Origin: M55B127 sp034521955
GTDB taxonomy: Bacteria; Bacillota; Halanaerobiia; Halanaerobiales; M55B127
Length of the DNA: 64,000 nucleotides
Assembly: GCA_034521955.1 (NCBI GenBank)
Contig: JAXHLT010000001.1
Coordinates: 186,001 to 250,000, forward strand
Direction: 5' to 3'
The notes beneath the pieces are model-generated. The model was not told the origin of the DNA. It did not search any database and was given only the letters and a program-made list of their open reading frames with translations. Position numbers and translations under genes: made by a program. This document shows positions 48,731 through 56,573 of this stretch, piece after piece; position 1 is the first letter of the stretch; each line of letters opens with the position of its first letter.

Positions 48731-49449
48731 AGGTCAACCCCCTCTTTAAAAGTTTTCTGAATCATACTATAGAATATTATAGCTAGTCCAGCACCTATTT
48801 TAAATCCTATTACAGTATTAATAAAAGGAATACTACCTGCACTAATTAAAGAACCTTCTCCCATATTAAGGAATCTCATATTCATTAAAAAGTTTCCACC
48901 AAATAAAATTCCTAAAAAACCTAATCCAATAAAAAGCAGGGCACCTCCTGTTTCTAATAAAGTTTTAGTCGTAGGGGTGTACCTTTTATAGTCAAACTCA
49001 CTACCATAAACTATACTAAATATAATTGAGATTGCCCCTAAAATTACACCACCTTGAAAACCTCCACCAGGTGATAGATGTCCATGTGTGATTATATATA
49101 TACTAAATAAAAATATAAAAGGAGTTAACATTCCAAAAGTTCTCTTTACTATAAAAGAAAGGCCATGAGATGAAACAGGTAAGGTTTTTCTAGATAGTAA
49201 TAAAACTATTCCACTCACTGCTCCAAATATTATAGTACTTTCACCTAATGAATCATAAGCCCTATAATCATAAAGAATTGCAGTTACAAAGTTTAAAGAA
49301 CCAGTTTCCTTAACGGCATTATTAACTATATGCTGAGAAATACTGTTAGCATATTCAAACTGATTAGGTATCTTATTTAAAGCAATTAACATTGTAACTC
49401 CCAAAAGGGAAAGTACAATAACTGTAATAACATGTTTTGTTCTTGACAT
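48727..49449 (-). CDS. mrpB: Na+/H+ antiporter subunit MrpB (MnhB domain)
   Basis: A 240-residue protein with about six hydrophobic segments. The C-terminal MnhB domain has HGHLSPGGGFQGGVILGAIS, a strong family signature. The N-terminal about 90 residues (NAVKETGSLNFVTAILYDYR, then AYDSLGESTIIFGAVSGI) correspond to the C-terminal piece of MrpA in Bacillus-type systems, or MbhE in archaeal Mbh. MrpA is thus split and redistributed here. Confidence 0.88.
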   Translation of the reverse strand: MSRTKHVITVIVLSLLGVTMLIALNKIPNQFEYANSISQHIVNNAVKETGSLNFVTAILYDYRAYDSLGESTIIFGAVSGIVLLLSRKTLPVSSHGLSFIVKRTFGMLTPFIFLFSIYIITHGHLSPGGGFQGGVILGAISIIFSIVYGSEFDYKRYTPTTKTLLETGGALLFIGLGFLGILFGGNFLMNMRFLNMGEGSLISAGSIPFINTVIGFKIGAGLAIIFYSMIQKTFKEGVDL

Positions 49450-49710
49450 CTAATCATCCTCTCTAAATATGCTATTTTTACCTTCTCTCACCTGGCTAAT
49501 TACTGACATGAAAATGGCAGTATTTAATCCAGCCCCTATTACAGCTTCAGCTAATGCTACATCTGGTGCATTGTGAATTAGATAAAGAGTAGTAAGGATG
49601 ATAGAAAATATTGACAAGAAAATAATTGATACTAAAACTTCCTTAAAATTTATAGCCAAAAATGCTGTCATTATTAAAAAAATTAATAATAAGTATTTTA
49701 ATATAACCAT
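49450..49710 (-). CDS. MrpA-tail-like subunit (DUF4040/MbhD type)
   Basis: An 86-residue protein with about three helices. SIFSIILTTLYLIHNAPDVA followed by LAEAVIGAGLNTAIFMSVIS is the DUF4040/MbhD signature, homologous to the region after the NuoL-like part of MrpA. It directly abuts mrpB (no gap) and lies 2 bp from mrpG, so it forms one unit with them. Confidence 0.87.
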   Translation of the reverse strand: MVILKYLLLIFLIMTAFLAINFKEVLVSIIFLSIFSIILTTLYLIHNAPDVALAEAVIGAGLNTAIFMSVISQVREGKNSIFREDD

Positions 49711-49712
49711 AT

Positions 49713-50051
49713 CTAATCCCTACCTAAGTATTCTGAATACTCATCAACACTTCTTACTTCAGGACAAGCAATCTCTTTTCTATAAGACGCTCTTGCTATT
49801 GCATGGGTGGCTAGCGGGTTAGTAATTAAAAAGATTAAACCTACTAACAATATTTTAATACTTAAATAAAATTCCCAAACATAAATTGCAACTCCTACTG
49901 ATAACAGTACAGCACTTATAGTCAACACAACAGCTCCAGCATGTATTCTTGTATAAACATCTGGAAATCTAATTAATCCGATGGTAGTAATTAAAGCAAA
50001 AATCACAGCAGCCCACATAAAAACATATGAAATTATTATCCTGATTTCCAT
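49713..50051 (-). CDS. mrpG: Na+/H+ antiporter subunit MrpG
   Basis: A 112-residue protein with three helices. The MrpG signature GLIRFPDVYTRIHAGAVVLT is followed by GLIFLITNPLATHAIARASY. It overlaps mrpF by one base (TAATG). The soluble C-terminus (CPEVRSVDEYSEYLGRD) is acidic. Confidence 0.92.
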   Translation of the reverse strand: MEIRIIISYVFMWAAVIFALITTIGLIRFPDVYTRIHAGAVVLTISAVLLSVGVAIYVWEFYLSIKILLVGLIFLITNPLATHAIARASYRKEIACPEVRSVDEYSEYLGRD

Positions 50052-50308
50052 TATTTATACAACTCCTTAAATTCAAAGTATTTTGCGAAAATCAATACAT
50101 CAACAAATAATAGTATTGCATATGCTAAAACTATATCAATTAATAACTCTATATTAATATATAATGCAAGTAATAAAATTACTAAAGATATAAAAATAAT
50201 AATTGCATCTGCTGCAATTAATCGGTCAGTAATTGTAGGACCTACAATTAATCTATATGAAGCTACCATTGCTAATAAAATAAGTACTATTGCCATTGCA
50301 ATAATCAT
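50051..50308 (-). CDS. mrpF: Na+/H+ antiporter subunit MrpF
   Basis: An 85-residue three-helix protein with the MrpF signature YRLIVGPTITDRLIAADAII and a conserved Asp in the second and third helices (LIDIVLAYAILLFVDVLIFA). It overlaps mrpE by four bases. Confidence 0.92.
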   Translation of the reverse strand: MIIAMAIVLILLAMVASYRLIVGPTITDRLIAADAIIIFISLVILLLALYINIELLIDIVLAYAILLFVDVLIFAKYFEFKELYK

Positions 50309-50811
50309 TTAAATATCACCTCTAACCATTTTTCAAATCTTTCAATAACTTCTTTTCTTGTTTCAGCTTCTTCAAGAGTTGTCACATCGATCCAATGTAT
50401 AAAAAATGCCTTTTCTCTCATATCAAAATCTAATGTTAAAGTACCTGGTGTAAGGGTAATTAAGTTTGCTAATATAGTCAAAGCAGTAATATTAGTTAAA
50501 GTAGTTTTAACCTTTACTATCCCGGGAGAAAAAGAAGGTTCTCGTTCAAAAACATGTTTTGATACCTTCAAGGCTGATATAAAAGCTTCATAAAAAAATA
50601 ATGGAACAAATAATATAATATATATAATCTTTTTAATATAAAATGTCCATTTTGTTTTACGATTTGTATTTCTAAATAACAAATCACTATATAACCAAGT
50701 TGTCACAAGGGAAGCAATTGAACCAACAATTAGTACATCTGAAGTTACTCTTCCTGCAAAAATTATCCATATTACCAAAACAATAAAAAATGTGAAAATT
50801 TTTCTTCGCAT
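50305..50811 (-). CDS. mrpE: Na+/H+ antiporter subunit MrpE
   Basis: A 168-residue protein. Two N-terminal hydrophobic segments are followed by a cytoplasmic domain with VKTTLTNITALTILANLITL, TPGTLTLDFDM and FIHWIDVTT, the MrpE family core. It is the first gene of the operon, with GGGAGG before the ATG at 50809-50811. The order E-F-G-(MbhD)-B-C-D-D-L differs from Bacillus mrpABCDEFG and resembles Mbh/Mrp group-2-like layouts. No good consensus promoter was found in the 117 bp upstream. Confidence 0.91.
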   Translation of the reverse strand: MRRKIFTFFIVLVIWIIFAGRVTSDVLIVGSIASLVTTWLYSDLLFRNTNRKTKWTFYIKKIIYIILFVPLFFYEAFISALKVSKHVFEREPSFSPGIVKVKTTLTNITALTILANLITLTPGTLTLDFDMREKAFFIHWIDVTTLEEAETRKEVIERFEKWLEVIFK

Positions 50812-50928
50812 AACATACCTCCCTTTGTTTATTAATAAATATACTAGACTTGTTTATATTATTAAACATTAAAAGGTTAAATCCCTCTAAAAAATAAGAA
50901 TTAATGCTTATATTGCTATATATTTCAC

Positions 50929-51996
50929 TTACTTCACATTATTTTTTATCTGTTTTATCTTTTCTTCATCTAATAATGTCCCAAAACTTCTTAAGCCTGC
51001 AAGTTCAAAACCATGTTTTTTTGCTAGACGCTTAATTTCTTTAACTTTTGATATATATATATCAGGACCCAAACTAAAACTTTCAAACTTTGATTCCAAT
51101 GTTAATAACATCGTCTCAGCCATACATGCATAAGCATTTTGTCCGGGAACTCCAAAGTTAAAGTTGAAATTTACGTCACCTGGTATATTGACAATACCAC
51201 CCTCAATCACTAATATATCATTTCTTTTTTTTCCGACCTCTTTAGCAACATCCCTAGGTCTTGCTACATCACAAACTACAGAACCACTTAATAAATCTTC
51301 TGCTTTAATTAATGATTCTACAGCACCTGTAACAGTTATAATAATTTTAGATTTCTTTAAACCCTCTTTAATATTATCAGTATAAATAATTTCAATATCC
51401 TTATTTTCAGTTTCAATTGTCTTTTTTAGTTTTTCTAAATTATCCATATTACGGCTAATTAATTGTAATCTATTAACATCCTTGGCAACTAGCCTGCTTA
51501 CTGTTTTACCAATTGATCCATTCGCACCTAAAACTGTTACTGTTTCATCGGTTAATTTTAAATCCATTTTTTTTGCTGCTAATTTTGTGCCTTCTATAGC
51601 AGTAGCAACTGTATAACTATTACCTGTTGTTACCGGTATATTTGAATTTTTTTCTACAGTTATTCCTTTTTTACCAACAACAGAAGTAAAAGAACCTAGC
51701 CCAACAATATTTACTCCTTTTTTTTCTGCTTTTTTAACAGTCTCAATAATTTTATTTACAACAAATTCTTCTTTTGAGTTAATAATTTGATTTGATGTTA
51801 AAGGACAAGCATAGAAGTATCCTTTGATTTCTTTTCCTGTTTTTGATTTAATTCCCGTGATTTCTGAGACTTTAAAAGGTGGAACATGTTTTGTTGCTTT
51901 TTTCAGTAAATCCTGTGGTAGTTTCTTCATCCAACTGAATTTTCTATAAAAATCATCAAAACTTAACGGATGTATTATAAATGCAAATTTATCCAA
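50929..51996 (-). CDS. Predicted dehydrogenase related to cyanobacterial acyl-ACP reductase (COG5322-like)
   Basis: A 355-residue protein. NIVGLGSFTSVVGKKGITVE, then VTTGNSYTVATAIEGTKLAA, a Rossmann core TVLGANGSIGKTVSRLVAKD, and C-terminal GQNAYACMAETMLLTLE with KKHGFELAGL parallel cyanobacterial long-chain acyl-ACP reductase (ITALGGFSSIV, TTGNTHTAYV, CGATGDIGSAV, MFACFAEAMLLEFE, KHGF). The conserved Cys in YACMAE corresponds to FACFAE, not to the known catalytic Cys, which I could not place. The substrate is unknown. Third gene of a three-gene operon. Confidence 0.75.
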   Translation of the reverse strand: MDKFAFIIHPLSFDDFYRKFSWMKKLPQDLLKKATKHVPPFKVSEITGIKSKTGKEIKGYFYACPLTSNQIINSKEEFVVNKIIETVKKAEKKGVNIVGLGSFTSVVGKKGITVEKNSNIPVTTGNSYTVATAIEGTKLAAKKMDLKLTDETVTVLGANGSIGKTVSRLVAKDVNRLQLISRNMDNLEKLKKTIETENKDIEIIYTDNIKEGLKKSKIIITVTGAVESLIKAEDLLSGSVVCDVARPRDVAKEVGKKRNDILVIEGGIVNIPGDVNFNFNFGVPGQNAYACMAETMLLTLESKFESFSLGPDIYISKVKEIKRLAKKHGFELAGLRSFGTLLDEEKIKQIKNNVK

Positions 51997-52010
51997 AATT
52001 AATCACCCTT

Positions 52011-52925
52011 TCAATTCTCAAAATTAATGTAGTTAGGTTTAAAATCTAACTTTTTTAATAATTCAATATAATCTTGTTTAGTAATATCAGCTAATTTTTT
52101 ATCAATCATTGTAATTAAAACAGCTTCCATAACATTAGTTCCAAATGTTCTCCCATTCAAATTTGGTGTTGTAGTAACTATTGATTTTGCTTTTCTATCC
52201 TTTAACATTGATATATCACTTTCTGTTGTAGTATTAGTCAGTATAATTTTGTTATCTATTCTTTTAGGAAGATGTGCTTTTATATAGTGATAATCTCCTG
52301 CTATAATGTCAGCTTCATCATAATATTTTTTAAATTTATCATTACTATCTTTTTCAATATCTTGTTTCTCACCAGTTGGATATACTAATTCAAAAGGAAG
52401 CTTAGTAACTATTGGAGCTACTACACTGGCTACCACCTTTAAAATTTTCAAGGATTTAATCCTAAGCGGTAACCCCAGTCCAAACATTAAATCACCACAA
52501 ACAACTTCTGCTCCTCTTTCATAAAAAGCTTCTGCCATACCAAATCTATCCATAGCAGAAGTAATTAAAACTTTTTTTGTGCTCAAATCAAAACTCAATT
52601 GCTCATCTATGTATTTTACAGCTATTCTCTCAAGAGTATTTTTTAATCCGGATCCATCTACAACAGGGGTTTTTTTAACATTTTCTATTAGCTTTTTTGC
52701 ATCTTTAAATTCATATACCTTATCAGCTACTTTTATTGATAAATCTATACCTCCCATACCAAATGCATCGTATTTACCATCTAATTTAGTAAAAAGTTCT
52801 TTTGCTAATTTTTTATCACCATTAGTTCCTCTTCTTTCAATAGAAATTTTTTCACCTAAAAATTCAGTTTCAACTTTATGATCTCTCTTATCAGATCCAA
52901 GACTTATACTTATTACCTTTTTCAT
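52011..52925 (-). CDS. 'Quinate 5-dehydrogenase'-annotated family protein, function unproven
   Basis: A 304-residue protein beginning MKKVISISLGSDKRDHKVET. Recognisable blocks are DAFGMGGIDLSIKVADKVYE, KKVLITSAMDRFGMAEAFYE, CGDLMFGLGLPLRIKS and TTPNLNGRTFGTNVMEAVLI. Homologues are labelled quinate 5-dehydrogenase in databases as I remember them, but I see no clear Rossmann motif for that reaction. It lies 15 nt after the regulator and 14 nt before the reductase-like gene, so a shared function is likely. Confidence 0.55.
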   Translation of the reverse strand: MKKVISISLGSDKRDHKVETEFLGEKISIERRGTNGDKKLAKELFTKLDGKYDAFGMGGIDLSIKVADKVYEFKDAKKLIENVKKTPVVDGSGLKNTLERIAVKYIDEQLSFDLSTKKVLITSAMDRFGMAEAFYERGAEVVCGDLMFGLGLPLRIKSLKILKVVASVVAPIVTKLPFELVYPTGEKQDIEKDSNDKFKKYYDEADIIAGDYHYIKAHLPKRIDNKIILTNTTTESDISMLKDRKAKSIVTTTPNLNGRTFGTNVMEAVLITMIDKKLADITKQDYIELLKKLDFKPNYINFEN

Positions 52926-52940
52926 CTAATCCCTCCATTT

Positions 52941-53459
52941 TTAAAAAGAATCTAATATTCCTTCAATTTCTTCTGGATCTACATATTTATTTTCATTAAT
53001 TGGAGATTCACCTATATTAAGTCCAATAACTTTACCATCAAGTAATTTATCAACAAGATCTAATCTCATGTCAGATCCTATAAAAATAGTTAAATCAAAC
53101 TCTTTTAACTCTACTAGTATTTCTATAACATCGTTAAATATTTTAAGACCTGTTTTCTTTTTTATAAAATCCCATCTTTCTTTTTCCGTCATAACTAATA
53201 TATATTCTAAACCATGTTTTTTTGCAATTTCTATTATTTCTTCTTTGTTTTTAACCGGGAATCCCACCAAAGCAATCTTATTACCTCGCCTTATTTCTCC
53301 AATGCTCTCCAACCTTGAAATAAATGATCTTTCCAAATTTAATTCTTCAGCTACTTTAGATTGAGAATAACCAGACTGTCTTAATTTCAATATTTTAGAT
53401 ATTGTTTTATCCAAATACTTACTATTGATTACTTTGTTTCCTATTCTATAAAATTGCAT
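52941..53459 (-). CDS. HTH-domain transcriptional regulator of the three-gene cassette
   Basis: A 172-residue protein. Residues about 20-50 form a helix-turn-helix (LKLRQSGYSQSKVAEELNLE, then RSFISRLES), followed by an about 110-residue alpha/beta domain (IALVGFPVKNKEEIIEIAKK, then FDLTIFIGSDMRLDLVDKLL) that may sense a ligand. The open frame extends 12 codons upstream, but the ATG at 53457-53459 (MQFYRIGNK) has GAGGGGAG just upstream, and the extension runs through the palindromic operator. The operator in its own leader suggests autoregulation. Confidence 0.72.
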   Translation of the reverse strand: MQFYRIGNKVINSKYLDKTISKILKLRQSGYSQSKVAEELNLERSFISRLESIGEIRRGNKIALVGFPVKNKEEIIEIAKKHGLEYILVMTEKERWDFIKKKTGLKIFNDVIEILVELKEFDLTIFIGSDMRLDLVDKLLDGKVIGLNIGESPINENKYVDPEEIEGILDSF

Positions 53460-53474
53460 ATGCTCCCCTCTTTC

Positions 53475-53494
53475 TATGCACAATTCTGTGCACA
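53475..53494. promoter_or_regulatory. Palindromic operator candidate
   Basis: TATGCACA-ATTC-TGTGCA (core TGCACA 53477-53482 and TGTGCA 53487-53492) is a perfect 6-bp inverted repeat with a 4-nt centre, and A/T flanks extend the symmetry. It lies between the -10 and the regulator start codon, so it probably binds the HTH protein. Confidence 0.65.
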
Positions 53495-53499
53495 TACAT

Positions 53500-53528
53500 A
53501 TTCTATCATTTTACTATTATAAATGCAA
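53500..53528 (-). promoter_or_regulatory. Promoter of the three-gene dehydrogenase cassette
   Basis: Minus strand TTGCAT (53523-53528), 17-bp spacer, TAGAAT (53500-53505), immediately upstream of the palindrome. The -35 matches 4 of 6 and the -10 matches 5 of 6 positions. Confidence 0.6.
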
Positions 53529-53530
53529 AA

Positions 53531-53558
53531 AGGACCATCAAAATAATTTGATGATCCT
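53531..53558 (-). terminator. Intrinsic terminator after dusB
   Basis: AGGATCATCAAA pairs with TTTGATGGTCCT (one G-T pair), followed on the minus strand by TTTTTGC. It overlaps the start of the next promoter region. Confidence 0.8.
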
Positions 53559-53596
53559 TAAATACTGAATAATGAATAATAAATACATTTTTGTTT

Positions 53597-54568
53597 TTAA
53601 TTCAACATATTTTTATATTCATTTAAAGTATCAATAATCTCTTTTTTATTAGTTAGTTTATTTATCTTGTCTTTTACATAACTAGAATTTTTCATTCCTT
53701 TTAGATACCAACTGATATGTTTTCTCATCTTAGGTATTGCAACCTTTTCTCCATAATAACCTACTGCTGTTTTTAGATGTTTTATAGCCATATCAATTTT
53801 TTGCTCAACATTTGGTTTATCTAAAATTATTGATTCTTGAAAATATTTTTTTAATCTTTTAATAAGCCATGGGTTTCCTTGAATTCCTCTTGCAACCATA
53901 ATTCCATCACAGTTAGTCTTATTAAACATCTTTTCAGCACTACTAATATCATATATATCCCCATTACCAATAACTGGTATATTTACAGCATCTTTTACTT
54001 TTTTAATAATTTCATAATCTACATTACCAGAATAATACTGTTCTCTAGTTCTACCGTGAACTGCGATTAGAGATACTCCTGCTTTTTCTGCAATTTTTGC
54101 TATTTCAACTGCGTTAATGCTATTTTTATCCCAACCAGATCTAATTTTTAATGTTATTGGAATATCTGCTATTTCAACCATTTCAGTTAAAATTTCTTTT
54201 ACTTTTTCTGGTTTTTTCATAAGTGCTGAACCCGCACCTGTTTTTACAACTTTTGGAGCAGGGCATCCCATATTTAAATCTATAAAATCAGGATTATATT
54301 CTTTTTCAACTATTTTCAAAGCTTTAACAATAAACTCAGTTTCTTCTCCAAATAGTTGTATATTTATATATCCATCATCTTTAATTTTATAGTCTAAAAG
54401 TTCTTTAGTTTTACTATTCCCATACACCAGACCTTTACTAGAAACCATTTCACTATATATTAACTTAGCACCCATTTCTCTTAAAACCTGTCTATATGGG
54501 TAATCTGTAACTCCAGCCATTGGAGCTACAAAAATAGGTGGTTCAATTTCTTTATTATTAATTTTCAT
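53597..54568 (-). CDS. dusB: tRNA-dihydrouridine synthase (DusB-like)
   Basis: A 323-residue FMN enzyme that reduces uridine in the tRNA D-loop. VAPMAGVTDYPYRQVLREMG, LNMGCPAPKVVKTGAGSALM (catalytic Cys in the MGCPAP motif), VHGRTREQYYSGNVDYEIIK and VIGNGDI / MVARGIQGNPW are family signatures. The frame has three extra codons; the ATG at 54566-54568 (MKINNKEIEPP) is eight bases from AGGA. The coaX 3' end overlaps the start of this gene, so translation is coupled. Confidence 0.93.
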   Translation of the reverse strand: MKINNKEIEPPIFVAPMAGVTDYPYRQVLREMGAKLIYSEMVSSKGLVYGNSKTKELLDYKIKDDGYINIQLFGEETEFIVKALKIVEKEYNPDFIDLNMGCPAPKVVKTGAGSALMKKPEKVKEILTEMVEIADIPITLKIRSGWDKNSINAVEIAKIAEKAGVSLIAVHGRTREQYYSGNVDYEIIKKVKDAVNIPVIGNGDIYDISSAEKMFNKTNCDGIMVARGIQGNPWLIKRLKKYFQESIILDKPNVEQKIDMAIKHLKTAVGYYGEKVAIPKMRKHISWYLKGMKNSSYVKDKINKLTNKKEIIDTLNEYKNMLN

Positions 54569-55358
54569 AATTATCATCCTGTTTTATGTCATTTAATTTT
54601 GCCAAATAATATAGCCCATCAAGAGTTAAAAATGGTTGAATATGGTCAATTAGATCAATTTCACTACCCAATAGTTCAGAATACCCTCCTGTTGCAATTA
54701 CAGTAGGACTTCCCTCAATTTCATCTTTAAACTTATTTATCAATTTTTCAACTTGACCTATAAAACCATAAAAAATACCTGATTGTGTTCCACTTACTGT
54801 GTTTTTACCTATTGCTAAGTTTGGTCTTTTTAACTCAACCCTTGGTAATTTTGAAGCATGTTTAAATAAAGAATCAGTAGAAACACCAATACCTGGTGCA
54901 ATTGCACCACCTTCATAATCACCGGTTTTGGATATATAACAAAAAGTTGTTGCAGTACCAAAATCAACAATAATTAATGGACCACCAAATTTTTGATAGC
55001 CAGCAACTGCATTAACAATTCGATCAGCTCCTACTTCTCTTGGATCTTCCATTCTAATATTCATCCCAGTCTTTATTCCCGGTCCTACAACTATTGGTTC
55101 TAAATCAAAATATCTAATAGTGGTCTTCTCTAATATTCTAACAACCTGAGGTACAACACTCGAAATAATTATACCTTTAATCTGATCTATTTTAACATCA
55201 TCAAAAGAGAAAAGATTATTAAATAAAATGCCGTATTCATCAACAGTTTTTTTATAATCTGTTGAGACACGCCAATGATCTAACATTTTATCATTTTTAT
55301 AAATTCCTAAAACTGTATCTGAATTACCTATATCGATGGTTAAAATCATTTTAGACAC
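54558..55358 (-). CDS. coaX: Type III pantothenate kinase
   Basis: A 266-residue CoaX. ILTIDIGNSDTVLGIY carries the first phosphate loop (ASKHA fold), DPREVGADRIVNAVAGYQKF the conserved segment, and IIVDFGTATTFCYI the second loop. It makes 4'-phosphopantothenate, the first step to CoA. CoaX is not feedback-inhibited by CoA and commonly occurs in anaerobic Firmicutes. birA lies two genes upstream with the BMP gene between. Confidence 0.96.
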   Translation of the reverse strand: MSKMILTIDIGNSDTVLGIYKNDKMLDHWRVSTDYKKTVDEYGILFNNLFSFDDVKIDQIKGIIISSVVPQVVRILEKTTIRYFDLEPIVVGPGIKTGMNIRMEDPREVGADRIVNAVAGYQKFGGPLIIVDFGTATTFCYISKTGDYEGGAIAPGIGVSTDSLFKHASKLPRVELKRPNLAIGKNTVSGTQSGIFYGFIGQVEKLINKFKDEIEGSPTVIATGGYSELLGSEIDLIDHIQPFLTLDGLYYLAKLNDIKQDDNYEN

Positions 55359-55419
55359 CTCTTACCTTAACCAATTTTAATAGTATTATATATAATTTAA
55401 GATAATATTACAATAAAAA

Positions 55420-55443
55420 AATACCCGGTTTTACCCGGGTATT
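55420..55443 (-). terminator. Intrinsic terminator after the BMP-family gene
   Basis: The stem AATACCCGG / CCGGGTATT with a 6-nt loop is followed on the minus strand by a T run (TTTTTTATTG). Confidence 0.9.
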
Positions 55444-55469
55444 GTAGATTCTATATTATTTTGCTACTT

Positions 55470-56453
55470 TTATAGTTGATCTGGATGAGTTGGTACTTCT
55501 ATTTCACCATCAATAATTTTTTGCTTATACTCATCAACTTTGTTAAGGATATCTTGTGAAAGCATATTCTCAGCTTGTGGACGGTAGATTCCTACACCAT
55601 CATCATCTAAACCATATGCTTGTAGACCAGATTCAAAGTTACCTTCTACAAGTTTTTTGATTTCGTTATATACAGCGTTGTCTACTCTTTTGATCATACT
55701 TGTTAATACATTAGCAGGAGCTAAATGGTTTTGAGGTGAGTCAACACCTATAGCATATAATCCTCTTTCATTTGCAGCTTTGATTACACCAATACCACAT
55801 GCACCAGAAGCATGATAAATTACATCTACACCTTGATCATACTGGGTAAATGCTAATTCTTTACCAGCTTGTGGATCATCAAAAGCACCAGTATAAGCTA
55901 TAGATACTTCTGCGTTAGGATTAACTGCTTTTACACCAGCACGAAAACCAGCTTCAAACTTCTTAATTAAAGTCATTTCCATACCACCGATAAAACCAAC
56001 CTTATCAGTTTCTGTTCTCATACCTGCAACAACACCAGCTAAAAATGATCCGGTGTGTTCATCAAAAGTAACTGAAACAACATTGTCACCTTCGACTACA
56101 GCATCAATAATACCAAAATTAACATTTGGATACATTGCAGCTACTTCACCCATTGCATCTGTAAATAAGAAACCAACACCCCATACCAAGTCATAACCTT
56201 GTTCAGCTAAACTTGAAAGGTTAGGTGTATAGTCAGTCATAGTGTTAGATTCAATAACATTGATTTCTACATCAAAGTCTTCAGCAGCTCTTTGTAAACC
56301 TCTCCATGCTGAATCATTAAAAGATTCATCACCCAAGCCACCAACGTCAGTGACCATACCTACCTTAAATTCTTGAGCCATACCTGTTGTTGTAAAGCCC
56401 ATAACTAATGTTAATGTTAATGCAAGAATTACAAATAAACTTAATTTTTTCAA
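55470..56453 (-). CDS. BMP-family extracytoplasmic binding protein (Med/BmpA type)
   Basis: A 327-residue periplasmic-type binding protein. The signal peptide MKKLSLFVILALTLTLVMGF, then TTTGMAQE, ends in AQ-E, a type I cleavage site without a lipobox Cys. The mature protein has KVGMVTDVGGLGDESFNDSA, the strong BMP signature. Family members bind nucleosides (PnrA) or related ligands for ABC importers. No ABC ATPase or permease gene is adjacent. The start is TTG, eight bases after GGGGG. It has its own terminator, so it is monocistronic. How a non-lipidated binding protein is retained at the cell surface is unclear. Confidence 0.88.
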   Translation of the reverse strand: MKKLSLFVILALTLTLVMGFTTTGMAQEFKVGMVTDVGGLGDESFNDSAWRGLQRAAEDFDVEINVIESNTMTDYTPNLSSLAEQGYDLVWGVGFLFTDAMGEVAAMYPNVNFGIIDAVVEGDNVVSVTFDEHTGSFLAGVVAGMRTETDKVGFIGGMEMTLIKKFEAGFRAGVKAVNPNAEVSIAYTGAFDDPQAGKELAFTQYDQGVDVIYHASGACGIGVIKAANERGLYAIGVDSPQNHLAPANVLTSMIKRVDNAVYNEIKKLVEGNFESGLQAYGLDDDGVGIYRPQAENMLSQDILNKVDEYKQKIIDGEIEVPTHPDQL

Positions 56454-56573
56454 TTCAACTTCCCCCTTTTAGAGTTTTGTTATTATTTGTTGGTAAAAGA
56501 AATATTATTTCCAACAATTGCAGCATCAAATATATAATTCAAGATTAAGCATATTATTCCTGCCTATATTGAA

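Noticed and set aside
56454..56573. Purine-type riboswitch before the BMP-family gene
   Set aside because: A TTGTTGG/CCAACAA hairpin is present but the conserved purine aptamer loops are absent.
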